DNA of 64,000 nt. Source: Shimia aestuarii (GTDB taxonomy: Bacteria > Pseudomonadota > Alphaproteobacteria > Rhodobacterales > Rhodobacteraceae). The stretch covers positions 186,001 to 250,000 of the forward strand of contig NZ_JAKVRD010000001.1 of assembly GCF_022814865.1 (NCBI RefSeq), in the 5' to 3' direction. The notes beneath the pieces are model-generated. The model was given only the letters and a program-made list of their open reading frames with translations. It was not told the origin of the DNA and did no database searches. Below, one piece after another: positions 1 through 7,061 of this stretch. The position numbers were made by a program, and so were the translations under genes. The stretch's first letter is position 1. Every line of letters begins with the position of its first letter.

Positions 1-18
1 ACCCCCGGCAAGAAATAA
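1..18 (+). CDS. Possible last codons of an upstream gene
   Basis: The first 18 bases read T-P-G-K-K-stop in frame 1, and the next gene begins 47 bases later. In related clusters a homogentisate dioxygenase gene (hmgA) often precedes fahA, so this could be its tail. Five codons cannot show that; the assignment is guesswork from context. Confidence 0.25.
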   Translation, partial: TPGKK

Positions 19-21
19 ACC

Positions 22-44
22 GTAGGGCGGGCATCTGCCCGCCA
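22..44. repeat. GTAGGG-type palindromic repeat, copy 1
   Basis: GTAG is followed by GGCGGGC, loop ATCT and GCCCGCC, a perfect 7-bp stem (26-32 with 37-43). The same CGTAGGG opening and stem design recurs at 1357-1380, in the next spacer. There is no T-run, so a dispersed repeat or mRNA-processing hairpin fits better than a plain terminator. Confidence 0.6.
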
Positions 45-64
45 CAACGACCAAGGAAACGCGA

Positions 65-1321
65 ATGCCCCTTCTGAAATCTTGGGTGGCATCGGCCAAT
101 AGCGCCGATCACCCTTTCCCGCTCAACAACCTGCCCTATGGCGTGTTCTCGACCGAAGACAGCGATCCGCGCTGTGGTGTCGCCATTGGCGACAGCATCC
201 TCGACCTCGCCGCTGCCGAAAAGGCGGGCCTTGTCGCGATCTCCGGGATCCCGGTTTTTGATGCGCCGCATTGGAACGACTTTATGGATCTTGGCGCAGA
301 GGCCTGGGACGCTCTGCGCGCCCGCCTGACCGAGATCCTCACCGAAGGCAGCGCCGACGAGGCCAAGGCCGCGCCGCTTCTCGTACCGATGGATAAGGCG
401 ACGCTGCATATGCCCATCGCCGTGCGCGAATACACCGATTTCTATGCGGGCCGGAACCACGCCTTCAATGTCGGCACCATGTTCCGTGGCCCGGAAAACG
501 CCCTGCCGCCGAACTGGCTCCATATCCCGATCGGCTACAATGGCCGTGCCTCTTCCGTGGTCGTGTCGGGCACCGATGTGCGCCGCCCTTGGGGGCAGCT
601 CAAATCCCCCGACCACGATCTTCCCGCCTTCCTGCCCTGCCGCCGGTTTGACCTCGAGCTCGAGATGGGCGCGATTGTCGGCACCGCCTCAAACGGCCCG
701 ATCACCGTGCAGGAAGCCGATGACAACATCTTTGGCTACGTGCTCCTGAACGACTGGTCCGCGCGCGATATCCAGGCTTGGGAATATCAGCCCCTCGGCC
801 CGTTTCAGGCCAAATCAACCGCGACCTCGATCTCGCCCTGGATCATCACCAAACCGGCGCTCGAGCCGTTCCGCACCGACACGCCCGAACGCGAGTTCGA
901 GCTTCTCGACCATCTCAAGGATTGCGGGCCGATGCTTTATGACATCGACCTCGCCGTGACGCTGGCCCCCGAGGGCAAGGACGCGACGACCATCACGCGC
1001 ACCAACTACAAAGAGATGTATTACTCCGCCGCCCAGCAACTCGCCCATCACACCACGGCAGGCACGCCGATGAACGTCGGCGACCTGCTCGGGTCGGGGA
1101 CAATCTCTGGCGCGACAAAGCCTGAGCGTGGCTCGCTCCTCGAACTGTCGTGGGGCGGAAAAGAGCCGCTGACCCTCGACACCGGCGAGACCCGGACCTT
1201 CCTCGAGGATGGCGACACGCTGACCCTTACGGGCGCGGCCAAGGGCGATGGCTACACCATCGGCTTCGGCACCTGCACCGGCACGGTCCTGCCCGCACTC
1301 AAAGACCCGTACGCAAGATAA
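65..1321 (+). CDS. fahA: Fumarylacetoacetase
   Basis: This enzyme hydrolyses fumarylacetoacetate to fumarate and acetoacetate, the last step of homogentisate (tyrosine/phenylalanine) breakdown, in the cytoplasm. At 418 aa it matches the full-length FAH family, with an N-terminal SH3-like region (about 1-115) and the C-terminal FAH fold. Metal and catalytic positions are visible: Asp125 and His132 in DFYAGRNH, Glu198 and Glu200 in FDLELEMG, and Asp230 in LLNDWSARD. The start follows AAGGAAACGCG. It is the first complete gene of a co-directional catabolic block ending with maleylacetoacetate isomerase, which makes its substrate. The downstream spacer has two stem-loops. Confidence 0.95.
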   Translation: MPLLKSWVASANSADHPFPLNNLPYGVFSTEDSDPRCGVAIGDSILDLAAAEKAGLVAISGIPVFDAPHWNDFMDLGAEAWDALRARLTEILTEGSADEAKAAPLLVPMDKATLHMPIAVREYTDFYAGRNHAFNVGTMFRGPENALPPNWLHIPIGYNGRASSVVVSGTDVRRPWGQLKSPDHDLPAFLPCRRFDLELEMGAIVGTASNGPITVQEADDNIFGYVLLNDWSARDIQAWEYQPLGPFQAKSTATSISPWIITKPALEPFRTDTPEREFELLDHLKDCGPMLYDIDLAVTLAPEGKDATTITRTNYKEMYYSAAQQLAHHTTAGTPMNVGDLLGSGTISGATKPERGSLLELSWGGKEPLTLDTGETRTFLEDGDTLTLTGAAKGDGYTIGFGTCTGTVLPALKDPYAR

Positions 1322-1326
1322 GCAGT

Positions 1327-1344
1327 GGCGGGCCAAAGCCCGCC
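1327..1344. terminator. Stem-loop after fahA
   Basis: GGCGGGC, loop CAAA, GCCCGCC forms a perfect 7-bp stem six bases after the fahA stop. No T-run follows, so termination may be weak or the hairpin may protect the 3' end of fahA mRNA. Confidence 0.5.
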
Positions 1345-1356
1345 CGCCCCTCCATT

Positions 1357-1380
1357 CGTAGGGTGGGTTTCCAACCCACC
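1357..1380. repeat. GTAGGG-type palindromic repeat, copy 2
   Basis: CGTAG then GGTGGGTT, loop TCC, AACCCACC: a perfect 8-bp stem (1362-1369 with 1373-1380). The design matches the copy at 22-44, but the base differences are compensatory (GC pairs become GT/AC pairs), so pairing is conserved rather than sequence. Confidence 0.6.
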
Positions 1381-1401
1381 AAACCGCAAAGGACAAATCC
1401 A

Positions 1402-2352
1402 ATGGCCAAAGCATTCGCATCCCAAGGCGACATGACCGAAAAAGAAATCTCCTTCACCGAAGTCGGCGAAGGTCTCTACGCCTTCACCGCCGAGGGCGAC
1501 CCGAACTCCGGCGTCATCATCGGCGATGACAGCGTGATGATCGTCGAAGCCCAAGCCACGCCGCGCCTCGCCAACAAGGTGATCGAATGCGTGCGCTCGG
1601 TGACCGACAAGCCGATCTCCCACGTGGTCCTGACCCACTACCATGCCGTGCGCGTCCTCGGCGCCTCGGCTTTTGGCGCGGATCAGATCATCATGTCCGA
1701 CACCGCCCGCGCCATGGTCGTGGAACGCGGTCAGGAAGACTGGGACAGCGAATTCCAACGCTTCCCGCGCCTCTTCGAAGGCCATGAATCGATCCCCGGC
1801 CTGACCTATCCCACCACGACCTTCTCGGACTCGATGACCGTCTATCTCGGCAACCGCCGCGTCGATATCCGTCAGATCGGTCGCGCCCACACGGCGGGCG
1901 ACTCGATCATCCACGTCCCGGACCAGAACGTCATGTTCACCGGCGATATCGTCGAATACCACTCCGCCTGTTACTGCGGCGACGGCCATTTCGGCGACTG
2001 GGGCACGACCCTCGACCGGATCAAAGCCTATGACGTAGACGCCATCGCACCGGGCCGAGGGGACGCGCTCGTCGGCAAGGAGATGGTCAACGCCGCCATT
2101 GAGAACACCCGCGATTTCGTCGAAAGCACCTACCGCCCGGTCGCCAAAGTCGCCGCGCGCAACGGCACGCTCAAGGAAGCCTGGGACGCCTGCCGCGCCG
2201 AATGCGATCCGAAATTCGCAGAGTACGCGATCTACGAACACTGCCTGCCGTTCAACGTCGCGCGCGCTTATGACGAAGCCCGCGGCATCGACACCCCCCG
2301 CATCTGGACCGCCCAGCGCGACCTCGAGATGTGGGACGCTCTACAGAGCTGA
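1402..2352 (+). CDS. Metallo-beta-lactamase-fold protein with incomplete metal site
   Basis: A 316-aa protein of the MBL fold. The usual THxHxDH metal motif reads T-H-Y-H-A-V-R (78-84), so His79 and His81 remain but the Asp and His of the second metal site are Val83 and Arg84. His163 (RAHTAGDS) and the bridging Asp182 (MFTGD) are kept, but the last ligand motif PGHG is PGRG (Arg219). A Cys/His-rich stretch, YHSACYCGDGHFGDW, follows Asp182. It could bind one metal, use other ligands or be non-hydrolytic. The ATG at 1402 begins a well-formed N-terminus; longer in-frame starts run into fahA. It lies between fahA and an FAD hydroxylase, so a role in the same aromatic pathway is inferred; the reaction is unknown. 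Confidence 0.85.
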   Translation: MAKAFASQGDMTEKEISFTEVGEGLYAFTAEGDPNSGVIIGDDSVMIVEAQATPRLANKVIECVRSVTDKPISHVVLTHYHAVRVLGASAFGADQIIMSDTARAMVVERGQEDWDSEFQRFPRLFEGHESIPGLTYPTTTFSDSMTVYLGNRRVDIRQIGRAHTAGDSIIHVPDQNVMFTGDIVEYHSACYCGDGHFGDWGTTLDRIKAYDVDAIAPGRGDALVGKEMVNAAIENTRDFVESTYRPVAKVAARNGTLKEAWDACRAECDPKFAEYAIYEHCLPFNVARAYDEARGIDTPRIWTAQRDLEMWDALQS

Positions 2353-2484
2353 CCACGGTGAGCCACGCCTTGATCCAGATCGTGGCGAGGCCAGCACGGC
2401 CATGAAAGCATGACGCCAAGACCCTCGCCGCCACGCGCGCGGCGGGGTGCAGAGGAGATTTGCCCATATTTGGGAGGAGACACC

Positions 2485-4095
2485 ATGAACAAGATCTTCG
2501 AAACACCGCTCTACCCCTATGAGCGCCACCCCGACCAAAACGCCGACACCCCGGTGCGCCGCAAGGTCGTCATCGTGGGTGCTGGCCCCATCGGCCTCGC
2601 CGCCGCCATCGACCTCGCCCAGCAAGGCATCGAGGCGATCATTCTCGATGACAACGACAAGGTGAGCTTCGGCTCGCGCGCGATCTGTTTCGCCAAGCGT
2701 CCGCTCGAAATCCTTGACCGCCTTGGTGCAGGCAAACAGATGGTCGAGAAAGGCGTCAAATGGGACGTGGGCAAGGTCTTCTTCGATAACCGCAAGGTCT
2801 ATGAGTTCAACCTCCTGCCCGAGGACGGCCACGAATTCCCCGCCTTCATCAACCTTCAACAATACTATTTCGAGGATCACCTCGTCCGCCGCGCCCACGA
2901 ACTTCAAACCGACGGCGCTCCGATCGAGATCCGTGGCAACAACAAGGTTCTCAAGGTCGAGGACAAGGGCGATCATACGCTTCTGCATATCGACACCCCC
3001 GATGGCCCCTATGACCTCGAGGCCGACTGGCTCCTCGCCTGCGACGGGGCCGGTTCACCGATCCGTGGCATGCTTGGCCTCGATTTCGTCGGTCGCGTCT
3101 TCGAGGACAACTTCCTCATCGCCGACGTGATCATGGATGCCGATTTCCCGACCGAACGCTGGTTCTGGTTCGACCCGCCCTTCAACCGGGGCCAGTCCGC
3201 CCTCCTGCACAAACAGCCCGATGGCGTCTGGCGCATCGACCTTCAGCTCGGCTGGGACATCGACAAGGAAGAAGAGAAGAAACCCGAGAACGTCATCCCC
3301 CGGCTCAAGGAAATGCTTGGCGAGGATGTGCAGTTCGATCTCGAATGGGTCTCGATCTACACCTTCCAATGCCGCCGCATGGAGAAATTCCGCCAAGGCC
3401 GTGTGATCTTTGCTGGCGACGCCGCGCATCAGGTCTCGCCCTTCGGCGCCCGCGGGGCCAATTCCGGCGTGCAGGATACGGATAACCTCGTCTGGAAACT
3501 GAAACTCGTGATAGACGGCAAAGCCCCCGAAAGCCTGCTCGATACCTACGATATCGAACGGATCCACGGCGCGGATGAGAACATCCTGAATTCCTCGCGC
3601 TCGACCGATTTCATCACCCCGAAATCGGAAATGAGCCGCGTCTTGCGCGATGCTGTGCTTGACCTCTCGGAACATTATGAGTTCGCCCGTCCGCTGGTTA
3701 ACTCGGGTCGCCTCTCGGTGCCCTGTACCTATGACGGCTCGCCGCTCAATTCCGCCGACGCGCTCGACGGGCCAGAGCGCACGCGCCCCGGCTCGCCCTG
3801 CCCGGACGTGCCGCTCAAGGATGGCTACCTGTTGCCGAAACTGGCAGACAAGTTCACCCTCCTGACCATCGACGCCGACGCTCCCGACGAGATCGAAGAA
3901 GACGGCATCACGGTCACGCGCCTCGCGCTGTCTGTGCATGACGATCCGACCCGTTTCCTCAAAGAACGTTACCTCGGCGACGCCACGTCCGGCGTCTACC
4001 TGATCCGCCCGGACCAGCACGTCGCCGCGCGTCGCCCCTCCTTTGACGAGAAACTCTTCCGCGCCGCGATCCGCCGCGCCACAGGCAAGGAGTAA
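2485..4095 (+). CDS. FAD-dependent aromatic hydroxylase (MhpA/PheA-like)
   Basis: A class A flavoprotein monooxygenase of 536 aa. The N-terminal GAGPIG dinucleotide motif is at 32-37, ending in an acidic strand (ILDDND), and the second FAD motif GDAAHQVSPFGARG lies near 311; a C-terminal thioredoxin-like region is expected for the family. These enzymes hydroxylate phenolic rings with NAD(P)H and O2. The start at 2485 has GGGAGGAGA five bases upstream; upstream in-frame ATGs lack a site. Context with fahA and maiA suggests that it makes homogentisate or a related hydroquinone, perhaps from a hydroxyphenylacetate. The substrate is inferred and 3-(3-hydroxyphenyl)propionate hydroxylase is the nearest named relative. 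Confidence 0.85.
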   Translation: MNKIFETPLYPYERHPDQNADTPVRRKVVIVGAGPIGLAAAIDLAQQGIEAIILDDNDKVSFGSRAICFAKRPLEILDRLGAGKQMVEKGVKWDVGKVFFDNRKVYEFNLLPEDGHEFPAFINLQQYYFEDHLVRRAHELQTDGAPIEIRGNNKVLKVEDKGDHTLLHIDTPDGPYDLEADWLLACDGAGSPIRGMLGLDFVGRVFEDNFLIADVIMDADFPTERWFWFDPPFNRGQSALLHKQPDGVWRIDLQLGWDIDKEEEKKPENVIPRLKEMLGEDVQFDLEWVSIYTFQCRRMEKFRQGRVIFAGDAAHQVSPFGARGANSGVQDTDNLVWKLKLVIDGKAPESLLDTYDIERIHGADENILNSSRSTDFITPKSEMSRVLRDAVLDLSEHYEFARPLVNSGRLSVPCTYDGSPLNSADALDGPERTRPGSPCPDVPLKDGYLLPKLADKFTLLTIDADAPDEIEEDGITVTRLALSVHDDPTRFLKERYLGDATSGVYLIRPDQHVAARRPSFDEKLFRAAIRRATGKE

Positions 4096-4099
4096 TCCC

Positions 4100-4306
4100 A
4101 TGTCCGAGACCCTGACCCTCGCCCCGAACCTTGAACAGGCCGACGATTTCTACGCCGATCTGCTCGCTGCTCACGACGGCCTGTCCAAGGCCGAAAGCGA
4201 TGCATTCAACGCCCGCCTCGTGCTTATCCTCGCGAACCATATTGGCGCACGCACCGTGTTGACCGAGGCGCTCGCCGCTGCGGCCCGCCAACAGGCAGAG
4301 GACTAA
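4100..4306 (+). CDS. DUF2783 family small protein
   Basis: A 68-aa acidic, helical protein (LEQADDFYADLLAAHDGLS, then FNARLVLILANHIG) that resembles the DUF2783 family. Function is unknown. It starts four bases after the FAD hydroxylase stop and ends four bases before the VOC gene, so it is translated tightly with both. That spacing suggests an accessory or stabilising partner of the hydroxylase. The longer in-frame start at 4043 would overlap the hydroxylase and has no ribosome-binding site. Confidence 0.75.
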   Translation: MSETLTLAPNLEQADDFYADLLAAHDGLSKAESDAFNARLVLILANHIGARTVLTEALAAAARQQAED

Positions 4307-4310
4307 GCCC

Positions 4311-4856
4311 ATGAAAATCGAGAAAATCCACCACGTCGCCTATCGCTGCAAGGACGCCAAGGAAACCGTCGAATGGTATGGCAAGATGCTGAACATGGAT
4401 TTCATCCTCGCCATCGCCGAGGACCATGTGCCGTCGACCCACGAACCCGATCCCTACATGCATCTCTTCCTTGATGCGGGCGACGGCAACGTGCTCGCCT
4501 TTTTCGAGTTGCCGACCAAACCCGAGATGGGCCGCGATCCCAACACGCCGATCTGGGTTCAGCACATCGCCTTCAAGGTCAAGGACCGCGAGACGCTGAT
4601 CGAATTCAAGGACCACCTCGAGGCCAATGGCGTCGAAGTTCTTGGCGTCACCGACCATTCGATCTTTCACTCGATCTATTTCTTCGATCCCAACGGCCAC
4701 CGGGTCGAGCTCGCCTGCCCCGATCCCGAAGAGGAGGCGCTTCTCGAACGCATGGACGCGGTCAAATGGGACATGCTCGAAGAATGGTCGCGCACCAAGA
4801 AAGCGCCCCAGCACGCGGCATGGCTACATGCCAAGGAACTCGACAAAGACGTTTAA
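4311..4856 (+). CDS. VOC-fold (glyoxalase/dioxygenase superfamily) protein
   Basis: A 181-aa vicinal-oxygen-chelate protein with two beta-alpha-beta-beta-beta modules. Likely metal ligands are His8 (IHHVAY), His85 (WVQHIAF) and Glu133 (GHRVELACPD), the 2-His-1-Glu pattern of ring-cleaving dioxygenases, glyoxalases and isomerases. It is much shorter than 4-hydroxyphenylpyruvate dioxygenase. Position in a homogentisate-type operon suggests ring cleavage or isomerisation of a pathway intermediate, but the reaction cannot be named. It is followed by a stem-loop that may end this transcript or lower maiA expression. Confidence 0.8.
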   Translation: MKIEKIHHVAYRCKDAKETVEWYGKMLNMDFILAIAEDHVPSTHEPDPYMHLFLDAGDGNVLAFFELPTKPEMGRDPNTPIWVQHIAFKVKDRETLIEFKDHLEANGVEVLGVTDHSIFHSIYFFDPNGHRVELACPDPEEEALLERMDAVKWDMLEEWSRTKKAPQHAAWLHAKELDKDV

Positions 4857-4887
4857 CATCGCAAGCAGTTTGCGGTATATCTTCCTG

Positions 4888-4911
4888 CGCCGACCTCTCA
4901 CGGGGTCGGCG
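4888..4911 (+). terminator. Stem-loop between VOC gene and maiA
   Basis: CGCCGACC (4888-4895) pairs with GGTCGGCG (4904-4911) across an 8-base loop, followed by TCTTG. It is 23 bases before maiA, so it is either a leaky terminator or an attenuator. Confidence 0.55.
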
Positions 4912-4934
4912 TCTTGCCTCCTGAAGGATTCCCC

Positions 4935-5573
4935 ATGACCGTAACGATCCTGCACGACTATTGGCGCTCATCGGCGAGCTACCGGGTGCGTATCGCGCTC
5001 AATCTCGCCGAGATCGACTATCGCGCCGTGTCGGTCGATTTGGTCGCCGGGGATCACAAGGCAGAGGCCCATGTCGCGCTCAACCCACAAGGCCTCGTGC
5101 CTGTGCTCGAAATCGACGGACATCGATTCACGCAATCGCTCGCGATCCTCGACTACCTGAACGAGACCCGCACCCTCGGCCTCCTGCCCGCCGACCCGGC
5201 AGACGCGGCCCGCGTCCGCGCGCTCGCCCATTCCGTCGCGGTCGATGTGCATCCGGTCTGCAATCTCGGGGTGGTGGGCCATGTCTCGCGCCTCCTCCCG
5301 GATCAGCCCGACGCCAAGGTCAACTGGATGCGCCGCTTTATCCCGCCCGGCCTCGCCGCCTTCGAGGCGCTTCTCGAAGGCTTCGACCAAGCGCCCTATT
5401 GCTGCGGCGACAGGCCTTCGCTCGCCGATATCTGCCTCATGCCGCAACTCTACAACGCGCGCCGCTGGGAGGCTGACTATCGCGCCTGCCCCCGTATCCG
5501 CGCGGTCGAGGCCGCCTGCGCCGCGCACCCGGCCTTTGCCGCCGCACACCCGGACTCGGTCGGGCCACACTAA
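4935..5573 (+). CDS. maiA: Maleylacetoacetate isomerase (zeta-class GST)
   Basis: A 212-aa glutathione-dependent isomerase that turns maleylacetoacetate into fumarylacetoacetate, the substrate of FahA. The zeta-class signature SSASYRVRIAL is at residues 12-22, with the conserved NPQGLVPVLEIDG and TQSLAILDYL glutathione-site segments following, then an all-helical C-terminal domain. The ATG at 4935 is preceded by GAAGGATT; an in-frame TTG at 4914 is a poorer choice. It is the last gene of the homogentisate-type block and is separated from it by a stem-loop. Confidence 0.92.
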   Translation: MTVTILHDYWRSSASYRVRIALNLAEIDYRAVSVDLVAGDHKAEAHVALNPQGLVPVLEIDGHRFTQSLAILDYLNETRTLGLLPADPADAARVRALAHSVAVDVHPVCNLGVVGHVSRLLPDQPDAKVNWMRRFIPPGLAAFEALLEGFDQAPYCCGDRPSLADICLMPQLYNARRWEADYRACPRIRAVEAACAAHPAFAAAHPDSVGPH

Positions 5574-5624
5574 ACTCCCCCAAGTGACGCAGCGACGCTC
5601 GAAAAGGCATCCGCGCACCTGGCC

Positions 5625-5698
5625 TCTTCTTGGTCTAAAATACCTCGGGGTGAATGGGCCGCTTGCGGCCCAGAGGGGCAGCGCCCCTGCGCCCCCCG
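5625..5698. repeat. Dispersed stem-loop repeat, copy 1
   Basis: TCTTGGTCTAAAATACC, CGGGGTGAA, then two hairpins: TGGGCCGC/GCGGCCCA (5655-5662 with 5665-5672) and AGGGGC/GCCCCT (5674-5679 with 5683-5688), ending in a C-run. The same ordered layout recurs at 30401-30468 and the head alone at 37815-37848. It sits downstream of maiA and could terminate transcription. Confidence 0.75.
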
Positions 5699-5708
5699 AA
5701 AATGGAGT

Positions 5709-5750
5709 TACGTTACCGAAAAATGAAAAATTCATTCACATCGTAACATA
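5709..5750. promoter_or_regulatory. AT-rich nested inverted repeats upstream of paaJ
   Basis: TACGTTAC (5709-5716) is mirrored by GTAACATA (5743-5750) with one mismatch, and inside it AATGAA-AAA-TTCATT (5722-5736) is a perfect inverted repeat. The stretch is far more AT-rich than its surroundings, as expected for a promoter or binding site. The protein that would bind is unknown. Confidence 0.35.
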
Positions 5751-5781
5751 ATTCTTGCCACGAATCGCTTCAGGCCTTATC

Positions 5782-5797
5782 CCGACCATGCGGTCGG
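5782..5797. promoter_or_regulatory. Candidate PaaR operator upstream of paaJ
   Basis: CCGACC-ATGC-GGTCGG is a perfect 16-bp palindrome 43 bases before paaJ. Its reverse complement aligns with the palindrome between paaG and paaZ as CCRACCGNNYGGTY. A TetR-type PaaR encoded in the window is the natural ligand; this is inference from motif sharing. Confidence 0.45.
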
Positions 5798-5840
5798 CTT
5801 ATATTCGGGCCGATGAACAGGACGAAGGACACTATTCCCA

Positions 5841-7043
5841 ATGGACGCATTCATCTGTGACGCCACCCGCACACCCATCGGCCGCTACGGCGGCGCGCTG
5901 TCCTCGGTGCGCGCGGACGATCTCGCCGCAAGCCCCATCGCCGCTCTCATGGCGCGCAATCCGACCGTGGATTGGGCCAGCGTCGATGACGTGATCTACG
6001 GCTCCGCCAACCAGGCTGGCGAAGACAACCGCAACGTTGCCCGCATGGCAGGCCTCCTCGCAGGACTGCCCATCGACGTGCCCGGCACCACCGTGAACCG
6101 CCTCTGCGCCTCGGGGATGGACGCTGTCGGCATGGCGGCCCGCGGCATCAAGGCGGGCGACTATGACATGGTCATCGCAGGCGGTGTGGAGAGCATGTCG
6201 CGCGCGCCCTTCGTCATGCCGAAACATACTTCGGCCTTTTCGCGCGCCAACGCGGTCTTTGACACGACCATCGGCTGGCGCTTCGTGAACCCGAAGATGA
6301 AAGACATGTATGGCATCGACTCGATGCCCCAGACCGCCGACAACGTCGCCGCCGATTACAACATCTCGCGCGCGGATCAGGACGCCTTCGCCGCCCGGTC
6401 GCAGGCCCGCTGGGCCGCCGCGCAGGAAGCAGGGCTTTTCGCCGACGAAATCACCCCGGTCTCCGTGCCTCAGCGCAAGGGCGATCCGATCGTGGTCGAT
6501 ACCGACGAACATCCCCGTCCCGGCACCGACGCGGCGAAACTCGCCAAGCTGCGCGGCGTGAACGGCCCCGACCTCTCCGTGACCGCGGGCAATGCCTCGG
6601 GCGTCAACGATGGCGCGGCGGCGATCCTGCTGGCCAACGGCGCGACGGCCGAAAAGAACGGCCTCACGCCCATCGCCCGCGTCGTCGGCATGGCCGCCGC
6701 CGGTGTCGCGCCCCGTGTCATGGGGATTGGGCCGGTTCCCGCCACCCGCAAAGTGCTCGCGCGGACCGGACTCACCATCGAACAGATGGATGTGATAGAA
6801 TTGAACGAAGCCTTCGCAAGCCAGGGTCTCGCGACACTGCGCGAACTGGGTGTCGCGGATGACGCGCCCCATGTGAACGCCAATGGCGGCGCGATCGCAC
6901 TTGGCCACCCGCTCGGCATGTCCGGCGCGCGCCTTGTGCTGACCGCCGCCTATCAACTGAAACGCACCGGCGGGCGCTATGCCCTCTGCACCATGTGTGT
7001 CGGTGTCGGTCAGGGTGCGGCCCTGATCCTCGAACGCGTCTAA
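5841..7043 (+). CDS. paaJ: 3-oxoadipyl-CoA/3-oxo-5,6-dehydrosuberyl-CoA thiolase
   Basis: A 400-aa type II thiolase. The nucleophile Cys89 (NRLCASGM), His356 (LGHPLGMSG) and Cys386 (CTMCVGVGQG) are in place. The TVNRLCASGMDA segment is typical of the PaaJ/PcaF group rather than acetoacetyl-CoA thiolases. In phenylacetate degradation it cleaves 3-oxo-5,6-dehydrosuberyl-CoA and later 3-oxoadipyl-CoA. It starts the rightward run paaJ-A-B-C-D-E with a 267-bp upstream control region containing a palindrome. It could also serve beta-ketoadipate catabolism, where the homologue is called pcaF. Confidence 0.9.
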   Translation: MDAFICDATRTPIGRYGGALSSVRADDLAASPIAALMARNPTVDWASVDDVIYGSANQAGEDNRNVARMAGLLAGLPIDVPGTTVNRLCASGMDAVGMAARGIKAGDYDMVIAGGVESMSRAPFVMPKHTSAFSRANAVFDTTIGWRFVNPKMKDMYGIDSMPQTADNVAADYNISRADQDAFAARSQARWAAAQEAGLFADEITPVSVPQRKGDPIVVDTDEHPRPGTDAAKLAKLRGVNGPDLSVTAGNASGVNDGAAAILLANGATAEKNGLTPIARVVGMAAAGVAPRVMGIGPVPATRKVLARTGLTIEQMDVIELNEAFASQGLATLRELGVADDAPHVNANGGAIALGHPLGMSGARLVLTAAYQLKRTGGRYALCTMCVGVGQGAALILERV

Positions 7044-7061
7044 AACAGGGAGGAGCCTGTC

